Counted from the stretch's first letter, positions 1 through 6,807 are shown. The stretch is DNA of 12,569 nt from ZC4RG20 sp964518995 (GCA_964518995.1 CAZFJU010000122.1:1-12569), one strand, 5' to 3'. Numbers and translations are program-made. The notes: generated by a model not told the origin, from the sequence alone.

Positions 1-65
1 GTGTCATCCGCCGTCGTCGCGTGCCATGGAAGCGGCCCGGTGCCCGCGCTGATACGCAATGCCCG

Positions 66-1358
66 CTAGTCGACCAGGGCGTCGACCAGGGCCTGCATCA
101 CGACCGACTCGAACTCGAACCACGAGTCGTTGTCGTACGTCTGCACCATCAGCAGCGCGACGAGCTTCTCCGCCGGGTCCACCCAGAAGTAGGTGCCGTA
201 GAGGCCACTCCAGCCGAAGCTGCCTTTCGAGACCAGCGAGCGCCGCGCGACCGGGTCGCTGACGACGCTGACGCCGAGACCGAAGCCCTCGCCCGGCGGA
301 CGGCTCGGATGCGAGCCGGTCAAGCCCGGCAGGCCCTCCTCGATGACGGGCGACCCCATCAGCGCGACCGAGCGCGGGCTCAGAATGCGGACGCCGTCGA
401 GCTCGCCGCCGTTTGCGAGCATCATCGCGAAGCGCCCGTACGCTTCCGCGGTGCCCATCAGGCCGCCGGCCCCGGAGAAATAGACCGGGCTCGACATCGA
501 GTCCGGATCCGGACGCGGCTGCAAGCCGTTGCGGCCGCCGACATAGGACTTCGCGAGACGCTCGCGTTGCGCGTCGTCCGGCCAGTAGAACATATCCTGC
601 ATACCGAGCGGCTCGAACAGCCGCTCGGCCAGAAACTGATCGAAGCTTTGCCCCGAGACCAGCTCGACGATGTGCGCGAGCACGTCGAAGCCGCCGACGG
701 CGCTATAGGACCACTGCGAGCCGGGCTGAAAATCGAGCGGCGCCTCGCCGAGGCTCGCGACCCAGCCGACGCCGACCTCGTTGCGCTGCGCAAAGGCCTC
801 CTGGCTCGCCGCGTTACCGATGCGCCCGCTCATGACGCCCGACGTATGCGTCAGCAGATCGACGATCGTGATCGGACGCTCCGCCGGCACGGTGTCGTAC
901 TCCGGCGGCGGCCCGCCGAAGCCGCCGGCTCCGGCTCCGCCATCACGAATGACGGCCACCGTCTGCTCGGCAAAGCTCGGCAAGTATCGCGATACCGGAT
1001 CGGTGAGCTTGATCTTGCCTTCCTCGACGAGCATCAGCACCGCCGTCGCGGCCACCGGCTTGGTCATCGACGCGAGGCGAAAGATCGCGTCCGTGCTCAT
1101 CGGCACTTCGGCTTCGATATCCATCAGCCCGTGCGCCTCGAGATGCGCGATGCGGCCGTTTCGCGCGACCAGCGTGACGGCGCCGGAGAAGCTGCCGGCT
1201 TCGATATGCCGCTCCATCAGCTCGCCGATGCGCTCGAGGCGCTCCGCGGACATGCCGACGCTTTCGGGTCGAACCACTTGAGCGGCGGCGCCGTACGACG
1301 CGCTCGCGAGCACCAGCAGCGCGAGCATCGTGCGGGAGAAACTTGCAGGCATTGCCAT
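66..1358 (-). CDS. Exported serine hydrolase, beta-lactamase class C / esterase fold
   Basis: The protein is 430 aa with an N-terminal signal peptide (about residues 1-27, AAAQ at the cleavage region). The class C beta-lactamase/EstB-like fold shows the catalytic SMTK motif (Ser97, Lys100), the LLTHTSG segment at 168-174 and a Tyr motif YSA at 218-220. Near the C-terminus GSFGWSGLYG (379-388) occupies the place of the KTG motif, followed by FWVDP. YSA instead of YxN and the GWSG variant point to a carboxylesterase, transesterase or D-aminopeptidase-like hydrolase rather than a true beta-lactamase; the substrate is unknown. A Gly-rich insert lies at 139-151. I chose the ATG at 1358 because GAAGGA sits 6 nt upstream. 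An in-frame ATG at 1412 would overlap the preceding gene and put 18 residues before the signal peptide. The 28-nt gap to the upstream gene suggests an operon. The fold is sure; the specific activity is not. Confidence 0.93.
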   Translation of the reverse strand: MAMPASFSRTMLALLVLASASYGAAAQVVRPESVGMSAERLERIGELMERHIEAGSFSGAVTLVARNGRIAHLEAHGLMDIEAEVPMSTDAIFRLASMTKPVAATAVLMLVEEGKIKLTDPVSRYLPSFAEQTVAVIRDGGAGAGGFGGPPPEYDTVPAERPITIVDLLTHTSGVMSGRIGNAASQEAFAQRNEVGVGWVASLGEAPLDFQPGSQWSYSAVGGFDVLAHIVELVSGQSFDQFLAERLFEPLGMQDMFYWPDDAQRERLAKSYVGGRNGLQPRPDPDSMSSPVYFSGAGGLMGTAEAYGRFAMMLANGGELDGVRILSPRSVALMGSPVIEEGLPGLTGSHPSRPPGEGFGLGVSVVSDPVARRSLVSKGSFGWSGLYGTYFWVDPAEKLVALLMVQTYDNDSWFEFESVVMQALVDALVD

Positions 1359-1364
1359 CGGATT

Positions 1365-1370
1365 TCCTTC
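1365..1370 (-). promoter_or_regulatory. Ribosome binding site that sets the serine hydrolase start
   Basis: GAAGGA on the minus strand is 6 nt before the ATG at 1358. It supports this start over the longer in-frame ATG at 1412. Confidence 0.7.
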
Positions 1371-1386
1371 GGACGAGGGGTCGAAG

Positions 1387-1962
1387 CTATTGTCGTGAGT
1401 CTGCGCCTGCATGCAAGCGCGTTCGCTCGAGAAACGCCTTGATATGCGGCGTCTCGAACTCCTGGTAATACCCGGTCAGCATGAAGGTCGGCGCGAATTC
1501 CTCGGCATGTGCTGCGACGAAATCATCGAGCGCGCTCTGCACGGTGTCGAGTGCGGCGCGATGTCTCGCCACGGTCCAGTGCATCGACTGCGCCATGATG
1601 ATGCGACACGAGGCCGCGCGGCATTCGGCCAGAACATCAGGAAACTCGAGGTCAATTCCCCTGACGTGCTCGATGAGCCGCGGCTCCATCGACGCCGCCC
1701 AATCGGGGTCGCGCGGCTCGTCCTCGAACAGCAGATCAGCACGTAGGTGGTCGTGAACCATGGACGACAGCTCGGCATTGACGATCTCTTCGGACTGCGA
1801 CGGGCTGAGCCCCTCCTCTCCACTGCCGACGAATCGGATGACGAGATGCCCCTCCGTATCCGCGAATACATAGTCCCGGTCGGCCAAGCCGACTGGCGGC
1901 CACAGGGCGAGCGCCCACCCCAACGAGAAGACGGCCGCGGCCATCGCGACTTTCGTGATCAA
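1387..1962 (-). CDS. Small exported protein of unknown function with a C-x4-C pair
   Basis: The protein is 191 aa and I do not recognise a named family. A hydrophobic N-terminus (about residues 4-27) looks like a signal peptide or single anchor. The rest is mostly helical in character and charged. ECRAASCR (113-120) contains Cys114 and Cys119, which could form a disulfide in the periplasm. This 'ECR-x3-CR' motif, preceded by an acidic stretch containing DPDW and EPRL, recurs in small exported proteobacterial proteins of unknown role (from memory, not searched). The start is a TTG at 1962, supported by GGAG 7 nt upstream; an ATG at residue 7 is the alternative. The gene ends 28 nt before the serine hydrolase, so the two are probably co-transcribed. 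No enzymatic residues stand out. Confidence 0.8.
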   Translation of the reverse strand: MITKVAMAAAVFSLGWALALWPPVGLADRDYVFADTEGHLVIRFVGSGEEGLSPSQSEEIVNAELSSMVHDHLRADLLFEDEPRDPDWAASMEPRLIEHVRGIDLEFPDVLAECRAASCRIIMAQSMHWTVARHRAALDTVQSALDDFVAAHAEEFAPTFMLTGYYQEFETPHIKAFLERTRLHAGADSRQ

Positions 1963-1969
1963 CTAGCAG

Positions 1970-1973
1970 CTCC
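1970..1973 (-). promoter_or_regulatory. Ribosome binding site for a TTG start
   Basis: GGAG on the minus strand lies 7 nt before the TTG at 1962. It is the reason for choosing the rare start over the ATG six codons further in. Confidence 0.55.
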
Positions 1974-1991
1974 AAGAATTCCGGTTGGCCA

Positions 1992-2022
1992 ATTCTCCCG
2001 TTCTCGGCGGCTCCCTTGTCAA
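1992..2022 (-). promoter_or_regulatory. Candidate sigma-70 promoter for the small exported protein / hydrolase operon
   Basis: The minus strand carries a perfect TTGACA at 2022-2017 and GAGAAT at 1997-1992 with a 19-nt spacer. The spacer is 2 nt longer than ideal and the -10 matches consensus at 4 of 6 positions. Transcription would begin near 1985, giving a short leader before the Shine-Dalgarno at 1973. Judged by eye only. Confidence 0.35.
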
Positions 2023-2057
2023 GCATCTTTCTTCACCGTGTCGCCCGTTGTGTCCAA

Positions 2058-2086
2058 TTGTCGCCCGCTGGGCGCGGTGGTAATGT
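2058..2086 (+). promoter_or_regulatory. Candidate promoter for the DUF6152 operon
   Basis: TTGTCG (2058-2063) is followed after 17 nt by TAATGT (2081-2086), about 60 nt before the DUF6152 start. The -10 match is weak (3 of 6). Between it and the gene, GCCGA-T-TCGGC (2116-2126) and CCCGC/GCGGG (2109-2113/2125-2129) could form competing leader hairpins. Confidence 0.25.
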
Positions 2087-2148
2087 CGCGAAGGACGATC
2101 AGTCTTAGCCCGCGGGCCGATTCGGCGGGTTATTGCTTGGGGACCGCA

Positions 2149-2541
2149 ATGTTCAAGAAACCTTTAGGCGCGGCGATGTTGTGCGCGTGCCTTCTGGCCG
2201 GCGGCGCTGCATGGGCGCATCACTCTCTATCCGCGGTCTACGACATCCGCGGCCTCGGTGAGGTCACCGGCGTCGTCCGGAAGGTCGAGTTCATGAACCC
2301 GCACGGGGCGATCACGCTCGACGTGCCAAACGAAGACGCCGCCACGACGCAGTGGATCTTGACCACCGGCTCGGCCAACACGCTGTCGAGCCTCGGCTTC
2401 GGTCGCTCCGGTCCGAACACGGTCATTGCCGGCGACGTCGTCACGATCACGTACTTCCCGGCTCGCAACGGCAAGCCGCTGGGCTTCATTCGATCCATCA
2501 CGTTGGCGGATGAGCGCACGATCCAGTTCGAGGCGGAGTAA
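2149..2541 (+). CDS. Exported DUF6152 family protein, stand-alone
   Basis: The protein is 130 aa. Residues 1-23 form a signal peptide ending AWA, so the mature protein would begin HHSLSAVYD, the typical start of DUF6152. Further family marks are GEVTGVV (37-43), MNPHG (49-53), a GDVVTI strand (95-100) and a C-terminal strand-rich end. The short beta-rich layout resembles an OB-like barrel (inference). Function is unknown; an exposed mature N-terminal His-His could bind metal, but this is not shown. I chose ATG 2149 because GGGGA lies 5 nt upstream and the signal peptide begins there. The open frame extends back to 1747 but that part is antisense to the neighbouring gene and would bury the signal peptide. 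The next gene starts 34 nt after the stop, so they form an operon. The same domain recurs as the N-terminal part of the 381-aa protein at 5563-6708. Confidence 0.9.
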   Translation: MFKKPLGAAMLCACLLAGGAAWAHHSLSAVYDIRGLGEVTGVVRKVEFMNPHGAITLDVPNEDAATTQWILTTGSANTLSSLGFGRSGPNTVIAGDVVTITYFPARNGKPLGFIRSITLADERTIQFEAE

Positions 2542-2575
2542 GGTCTCTAGCAACAAGTCATAAGGGGGAACGATC

Positions 2576-4360
2576 ATGACCTTGGAAAAAGGCATCAAGC
2601 GGAAGTGGGCCGCCACTTCGGCAGTGCTTGCCTTCGGAGTCTCGCTCTCGGCAAGCGCGCAATTTGGCGGGCCGGCCACGCAGGCCTACACGCCCGAGCC
2701 CGATGCGAAAGACCTGAAGTCGGTGTTATTCAACTGGCCGTGGCACATGGGCATGCTGCGCGGCATCGAGGAGCACGAGCTCGTCGTCACGCTCGAATAT
2801 CGGGGTGAAGGCACAATCCAGGTCGACGGTGAGGCCTGCGAGATCACGCCGTTCGCCGAAGGCGAGAGGTACGGGGAGCTCGGCACGTCGGGATACCGCA
2901 TCAGCAATGCTTACCAGTTCTCCGGCAGCCGCACTCAGATCGAATGCACGCTGCCGAGCGGCGAGACGTACTCGAACATCGAGGTCGTCAGCGGCGAATA
3001 CGCGTGGGACGAAGACACGCCGGGCGCCGGTCTCGTGCCGGGCGAAGGCACCGCCACACCGATGCCTGAGACGCGCGACGAGCGCCTGATTCGCCTCTGG
3101 GCCAGCCCACAGGGCGCGCCGAAGGCCGCACTGGCCGGCGCCGGCATCGACCCGTTGAAGGTGTTCCGTAATCCCGGCGGGCTGCTCGAAGCCGGCACTG
3201 CGAACATCGGCGAAACGTCGGTCGAGTGGGACGGCGATACGCCCGTCGTCACGTTCCCGATTCCGGGCGTCGACGGCGCGACGGCCGTCGCGCGGCTCGA
3301 TGATCGCTTCATGACCGAGTCCGTCGTCGTCACGCACGGAGACGACACCTACGAGTTCACGTACGGCGAGTACAACGACTACAACAATCCGCTCAATCCG
3401 ATCGAGGTCTATATGGCCGGAACGATCACGGAGAGCAAGAACGGCGAAGCGCTCCGCGACCTCCGCACGGTCCAGACGGAAACCGGCAGCGTCTACGTCG
3501 TCGTGCCCGTTCCGCCGAGCGTGGGCCCGACAGAGCCGCTGCCGTTCTTCGGCAGCGATCAGACGCCGCCCGTGCTCGACTCGGATGCCGAGACGCCGCG
3601 TCTCGCAGATGGCAAACCGGACCTGACCGGCACCTGGCGCGGTCCGAGCAAGTTCTTCATCTGGCGCTACGGCAACCGGCGCTGCGCGCCGACCCAGCTC
3701 GAGGGTTGCAGCCCGCAGTGGAACCAGACGATGGATTTCGAGTTCGAGGCGGCTTCGCGCTTCGGGCCGAATCGCCCGATCTACCGGCCGGAGCATTGGG
3801 ACCAGGTCATCTACCTCGATATGTGGACGAATGTCGAAGATCCGATCATGACCTGCCAGCCGATGGGCATTCCGCGCCAAGGCGCGCCCGGCCGCATCTA
3901 TCACACGGAAGAGGACATCACCCTGCTGTACGGCCGCGGCGGTGACGGCGGCGGCGGCTATCCGGATTTCCGCGTGATCGCGACGGACGGCCGCGAGCTG
4001 GACGAGCGACAAGTCATCCAGACCAAATACACCGGCCATTCGGTCGGCCATTGGGAAGGCGACACGCTCGTGATCGAATCAGTCGGCTTCACGCCGCAGA
4101 CCTGGCTCGCGCGCGGCGGCTTCTTCCACTCCGAAGATATGAAAGTCACCGAACGCTTCACGCGACAGGGCGATCAGATGCTCTACGAGGTCATCGTCGA
4201 GGATCCCGCGGTGCTCCTGCAGCCGTGGGAGATCACGCCGGTGGTGCTGACGACGGGTGGTGACGGCGGCGCCGGCGGCGGTCGCTTGATCGGTGTCGAG
4301 CGCGGTCACTGCGAGGCCTACGAGGTCGACGGCGATCTCGTGAACCAGATTCGCCACTAG
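2576..4360 (+). CDS. Large exported protein with C-terminal GHS domain, unknown function
   Basis: The protein is 594 aa with a signal peptide at about 1-29 (SASAQ). Residues 30-335 are a strand-rich region I cannot assign, with a Cys pair (Cys88, Cys123). Residues 340-594 form the recurring domain: DGKPDLTGTW (345-354), CQPMGIPR (427-434), GHSVGHWEGDTLVI (487-500), HSEDM (518-522), ERF (526-528) and EDP (542-544). This C-terminal domain is homologous to the C-terminal half of the 381-aa protein at 5563-6708 and to the fragment at 12075-12491. Two Gly/Asp-rich loops (about 453-461 and 561-569) are absent from those copies. The start is clear: GGGGG 7 nt before the ATG. The gene follows DUF6152 by 34 nt and ends 18 nt before a strong terminator, so the operon probably has two genes. 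It probably acts in the periplasm or at the surface; no catalytic triad is evident. Confidence 0.9.
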   Translation: MTLEKGIKRKWAATSAVLAFGVSLSASAQFGGPATQAYTPEPDAKDLKSVLFNWPWHMGMLRGIEEHELVVTLEYRGEGTIQVDGEACEITPFAEGERYGELGTSGYRISNAYQFSGSRTQIECTLPSGETYSNIEVVSGEYAWDEDTPGAGLVPGEGTATPMPETRDERLIRLWASPQGAPKAALAGAGIDPLKVFRNPGGLLEAGTANIGETSVEWDGDTPVVTFPIPGVDGATAVARLDDRFMTESVVVTHGDDTYEFTYGEYNDYNNPLNPIEVYMAGTITESKNGEALRDLRTVQTETGSVYVVVPVPPSVGPTEPLPFFGSDQTPPVLDSDAETPRLADGKPDLTGTWRGPSKFFIWRYGNRRCAPTQLEGCSPQWNQTMDFEFEAASRFGPNRPIYRPEHWDQVIYLDMWTNVEDPIMTCQPMGIPRQGAPGRIYHTEEDITLLYGRGGDGGGGYPDFRVIATDGRELDERQVIQTKYTGHSVGHWEGDTLVIESVGFTPQTWLARGGFFHSEDMKVTERFTRQGDQMLYEVIVEDPAVLLQPWEITPVVLTTGGDGGAGGGRLIGVERGHCEAYEVDGDLVNQIRH

Positions 4361-4378
4361 TCAGAGGCGCAGTCGGAG

Positions 4379-4414
4379 AGCGCCGGGCGTCGATGAGGCG
4401 TCCGGCGCTTTTTT
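4379..4414 (+). terminator. Rho-independent terminator of the DUF6152 operon
   Basis: A 13-bp stem (4379-4391 with 4397-4409, including two G-U pairs) has the 5-nt loop GATGA and is followed by six T residues (4409-4414). It lies 18 nt after the stop of the 594-aa gene. The minus strand lacks a T run on its side, so it is unidirectional. A second small hairpin, GGCCG-CTT-CGGCC, lies at 4425-4437. Confidence 0.9.
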
Positions 4415-4455
4415 ATTGGGGGCCGGCCGCTTCGGCCAGAACCGGCGCGCGGCCG

Positions 4456-4482
4456 GACGCTACCCGGGCCAGACGCTACCCG
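4456..4482. repeat. 11-bp direct repeat across the end of the STAND gene
   Basis: GACGCTACCCG occurs at 4456-4466 and again at 4472-4482, a 16-bp period. The second copy contains the stop codon (minus strand TAG at 4478-4476) of the NTPase gene. It looks like a short tandem duplication. Confidence 0.6.
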
Positions 4483-5582
4483 CTCGCCGCGACCTCGTTC
4501 AATCGCCGAACGAGCGCCTCGAGCCGCAACAGCGCTTGCATGTCGCTCTGCATATAGGCGTACTCCATCGCCGCGAACAAGTGCGTTTGCTCGAGCTCCC
4601 GGCGCTCCGGATGGCGCTCGAGCAGCGTCACGTAGTGCGCGAACACGCGGTCCGGGTCCGGCTTCGTCCGCCGTGCGACGGCGTAACGCACCACGGCGTG
4701 CAGTGTGTAGCGCCCATCCACCGGCTGCTGCACGAGGTGCCACCGCTCGAGCTCCGCGAGCGCGGGGCTGATTTCGCCGACATCCGCAAGCGACGCGAGC
4801 GAAGCGACGTCGACATGGTCGCCCTCCACGTGCGCGAGCACGCCGAGCACGCCGCGCGCGTCGTCGCTCAGGCGTCGCCAAGCCCAGTCGAGCAGCAGAG
4901 CGACTTCCGGTAGGTCGTCCTCGTGCTCCAGCGCCCGGACGCGCGTCACGCCGGCTTCGCGCAGAAACCCGCCGAGCCCCTCCGCGCTCGCGGCGCCCGA
5001 AGCGACGATGCCATCCGCGATATCGAGCGCGAGCGGGTTCCAGCGCAGCAGGCGCGTCAAGCTCGCGACGCGCGGAAACGCGCTCTCGCCCGCGGTCACC
5101 AGCGGCGCGGTCACCGGAAAGATCAATACACCCGAGAGCAGACAGCGCCGGGCGGTGATCACGAAGGTGGCCTGCGAAGCCGAGAACGCCTCGAACAGCT
5201 GCGCCACGGCGCTATCGCTCTCGTGGTTATCGAGCACGATGAGCCGCTGCGGCCCCTCCGCGAGAAACTGCTGCAGCCGCTGCACGCGACCCTCGTCGCG
5301 GCCGGTGCCGAAGCGCAGCGCGAGCATCTCCGTCAACGTATGAAAGCCCCACGCGCCGGAGCGGAACCAGTCCACGCGGCCATCGAACGCCGCGTGCAGC
5401 CGGTGACCCAGCTCGGCGGCGAGCATCGACTTGCCGGACCCGCCGGAACCCACCAGCGCGATGCGCGTCGGCCGGGTTGCGAGGATCGTGCGCTCGAGCG
5501 TGTCGACCTCCGCGCCGCGCCCCTTCATGTCGCGAGGGCGCGGCGGAAAAATCGAGCGGGAGTCAGAACAACGATCGATCAT
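4476..5582 (-). CDS. STAND / NB-ARC-type NTPase with winged helix, no visible effector domain
   Basis: The protein is 368 aa and cytoplasmic in character (no signal peptide or membrane segment). A Walker A loop GSGGSGKS (45-52) is followed by a Walker B strand RLIVLDN (113-119, Asp118), a sensor-like FVITAR (140-145) and a NPLAL motif (182-186). A winged-helix-like region spans about 225-305 and ends LHAVVRYAVARR. This order is that of STAND NTPases, which use nucleotide-driven switching in signalling, transcription control or phage defence. Most are far longer, with an N-terminal effector or DNA-binding domain and a C-terminal TPR or WD40 sensor. Here both are missing apart from a helical tail at about 310-368, so it may be a truncated or minimal form. 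The ATG at 5582 overlaps the end of the upstream gene by 20 nt and lacks a good Shine-Dalgarno, which suggests translational coupling; the ATG at 5528 is an alternative. Confidence 0.85.
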   Translation of the reverse strand: MIDRCSDSRSIFPPRPRDMKGRGAEVDTLERTILATRPTRIALVGSGGSGKSMLAAELGHRLHAAFDGRVDWFRSGAWGFHTLTEMLALRFGTGRDEGRVQRLQQFLAEGPQRLIVLDNHESDSAVAQLFEAFSASQATFVITARRCLLSGVLIFPVTAPLVTAGESAFPRVASLTRLLRWNPLALDIADGIVASGAASAEGLGGFLREAGVTRVRALEHEDDLPEVALLLDWAWRRLSDDARGVLGVLAHVEGDHVDVASLASLADVGEISPALAELERWHLVQQPVDGRYTLHAVVRYAVARRTKPDPDRVFAHYVTLLERHPERRELEQTHLFAAMEYAYMQSDMQALLRLEALVRRLNEVAASG

Positions 5583-6708
5583 CGCAGGGTGCAGGCTCGT
5601 ACGGTACGTTCGACCGATACACCGTATCGTAGCCGGTATAGGGCTCCGCGAAGTAGGCGGCGTCTTCCGCCGTGTACTCGCGAGTCAACGCACCGGAGCT
5701 CGGATCGAACGAAAAGCGCTCGACCAGGTGCAGCTGTTCACTGTGCGGCAGCACGCGCGTCAGCGCACCCGGCGCGAACCCGATCGTGTCGACGACGAGC
5801 ACGTCGGCGTCCCAGCGGCCGATCGAGTGCCCCGTCAAGCTCGGCTCGAGCTGCGCAGGATGCGCCGGCAGATTCATGTGAATCGTACGTGCGTAATCGA
5901 ACTTGCCGTACTCGAGCACGATCGTGTCGTCGTCGTTATGGGTGATGCGGTTGACGGGGCTGTCGTAACTCCAGTCGACCAGCACGCTGATCGGCGCGCA
6001 GCGCATCGCCGGGTTCCCCTCCTGCTGCATCGCCTCGAGCGCGCGCTGCCCGGCGTCGGTCAAACCGATGCGCGCGACGAATAGCCTCCGAGCGGCTTCT
6101 CCCGCGATCAGCGGCACCACACCGCGCCCTGCACGGCGCGCGCTGCCTTCCGCGCCCTCGCCTTCCGCGCTCGGCTCCGTACCCGGCTGCAGAGCTTCGC
6201 TCAGCGGCACGAGCGAGCCCGATTGTCCGCGTGGATCCGTCATGACCAACTGCTCGGCGGCCCACTCGCCCGCGAAGTTCGGCTCGCCGCCCGGACGGCG
6301 GGGCGCACTCGGCTCGGGCGCCACGGGCGTCGGCGGCGTGCGCTGGCCGTAACGGTCGATGCTGCTGCCGTCGGCAAAGATGACCGTGCCGACGTAGCAG
6401 GCGTGCGGATCGTTGCGATCCGCGTAGCCGGTGATCCTGACCCGCTCGCCCGGCGGGAACATATCGCGCGACCAGCCGGAGCGGCGCAGCGTGGTCGCCG
6501 AGCGCATCTCGCACCGGTAAGGCACGGTTCGCCCCTCCTCCTCGGCGACGTCTAGATACAGCCACGAGTGCGGGTTGATCAGCGCGAGCTCCGTCACCGT
6601 GCCGGTGATCTCGACCTCGGCGTTCATGTCGAACGTACCGAAGCCGTGGTGGGCCGACGCAGCGGGCGCGCCAAGCAGCGCGGCGATCAGGACAGCGGTC
6701 GTTCTCAC
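5563..6708 (-). CDS. Exported fusion protein: DUF6152 domain plus C-terminal GHS domain
   Basis: The protein is 381 aa. The signal peptide (1-19, AASA) leaves a mature N-terminus HHGFGTFD. Residues 20-120 form a DUF6152 domain (EITGTV 33-38, NPHSW 45-49, GERVRI 87-92). A Pro-rich linker follows, then PNFAGEW (143-149) begins the second domain. That domain has a low-complexity insert (about 177-197), CAPI (237-240), IHMN (276-279), GHSIGRWD (293-300), HSEQL (322-326) and ER (330-331), and ends with a Cys-containing tail. The second domain matches the C-terminal part of the 594-aa protein at 2576-4360. The start is GTG at 6708 with GGAGGA 5 nt upstream. The downstream NTPase gene overlaps by 20 nt, an odd partner for an exported protein. 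Biochemical function is unknown; fusion of the two domains implies they work together. Confidence 0.9.
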   Translation of the reverse strand: MRTTAVLIAALLGAPAASAHHGFGTFDMNAEVEITGTVTELALINPHSWLYLDVAEEEGRTVPYRCEMRSATTLRRSGWSRDMFPPGERVRITGYADRNDPHACYVGTVIFADGSSIDRYGQRTPPTPVAPEPSAPRRPGGEPNFAGEWAAEQLVMTDPRGQSGSLVPLSEALQPGTEPSAEGEGAEGSARRAGRGVVPLIAGEAARRLFVARIGLTDAGQRALEAMQQEGNPAMRCAPISVLVDWSYDSPVNRITHNDDDTIVLEYGKFDYARTIHMNLPAHPAQLEPSLTGHSIGRWDADVLVVDTIGFAPGALTRVLPHSEQLHLVERFSFDPSSGALTREYTAEDAAYFAEPYTGYDTVYRSNVPYEPAPCDDRSLF

Positions 6709-6713
6709 GTCGA

Positions 6714-6719
6714 TCCTCC
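6714..6719 (-). promoter_or_regulatory. Strong ribosome binding site for a GTG start
   Basis: GGAGGA on the minus strand lies 5 nt before the GTG at 6708. It fixes the start of the DUF6152 fusion protein exactly at its signal peptide. Confidence 0.75.
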
Positions 6720-6744
6720 GTATTGGCTCCGGGACGGCCTCGAC

Positions 6745-6750
6745 ATTCTA
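6745..6750 (-). promoter_or_regulatory. Candidate -10 element for the fusion protein / NTPase pair
   Basis: TAGAAT on the minus strand (5 of 6 to consensus) lies 36 nt before the GTG start, in the 99-nt gap after the BrkB/YihY gene. No convincing -35 hexamer is found 16-18 nt upstream, so it may depend on another sigma factor or an activator, or be chance. Confidence 0.3.
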
Positions 6751-6807
6751 ACGGCCCGTAGCCTCGTCCGGACCATACGTGCGCGCGTGGCGCCCGCGCC
6801 GTCGTGA

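Noticed and set aside
1..69. Plus-strand frame open from the window edge to a TAG at 67-69
   Set aside because: Its 22 codons resemble no protein ending I recognise, and the stop coincides with the palindromic CTAG shared by the hydrolase stop, so chance is likely.
21..1442. A 473-codon plus-strand open frame
   Set aside because: It lies antisense to the serine hydrolase, is full of Arg/Ala/His as in GC-rich mirror frames, and has no family motif or ribosome binding site.
1747..2148. N-terminal extension of the DUF6152 frame
   Set aside because: It is antisense to the 191-aa gene and would put about 134 residues before a clear signal peptide; ATG 2149 has a good ribosome binding site.
2726..4051. 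A 441-codon minus-strand open frame opposite the 594-aa gene
   Set aside because: The composition is typical of a mirror frame; the plus strand has a signal peptide, operon context and motifs shared with another gene.
4379..4437. Bidirectional terminator serving both convergent operons
   Set aside because: The hairpins have a T run only on the plus side; the minus strand reads into A residues.
4357..4881. A 174-codon minus-strand frame overlapping the STAND gene
   Set aside because: It is almost all Arg, Ala and Gly, runs through the terminator hairpin and has no motif; considered as a frameshifted C-terminus of the NTPase but shows no TPR-like pattern.
5563..5582. Frameshift joining the fusion protein and the NTPase
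   Set aside because: The fusion protein ends with a natural Cys-containing tail and the NTPase has its own ATG; one is exported and the other cytoplasmic, so two genes with an overlap is the simpler reading.
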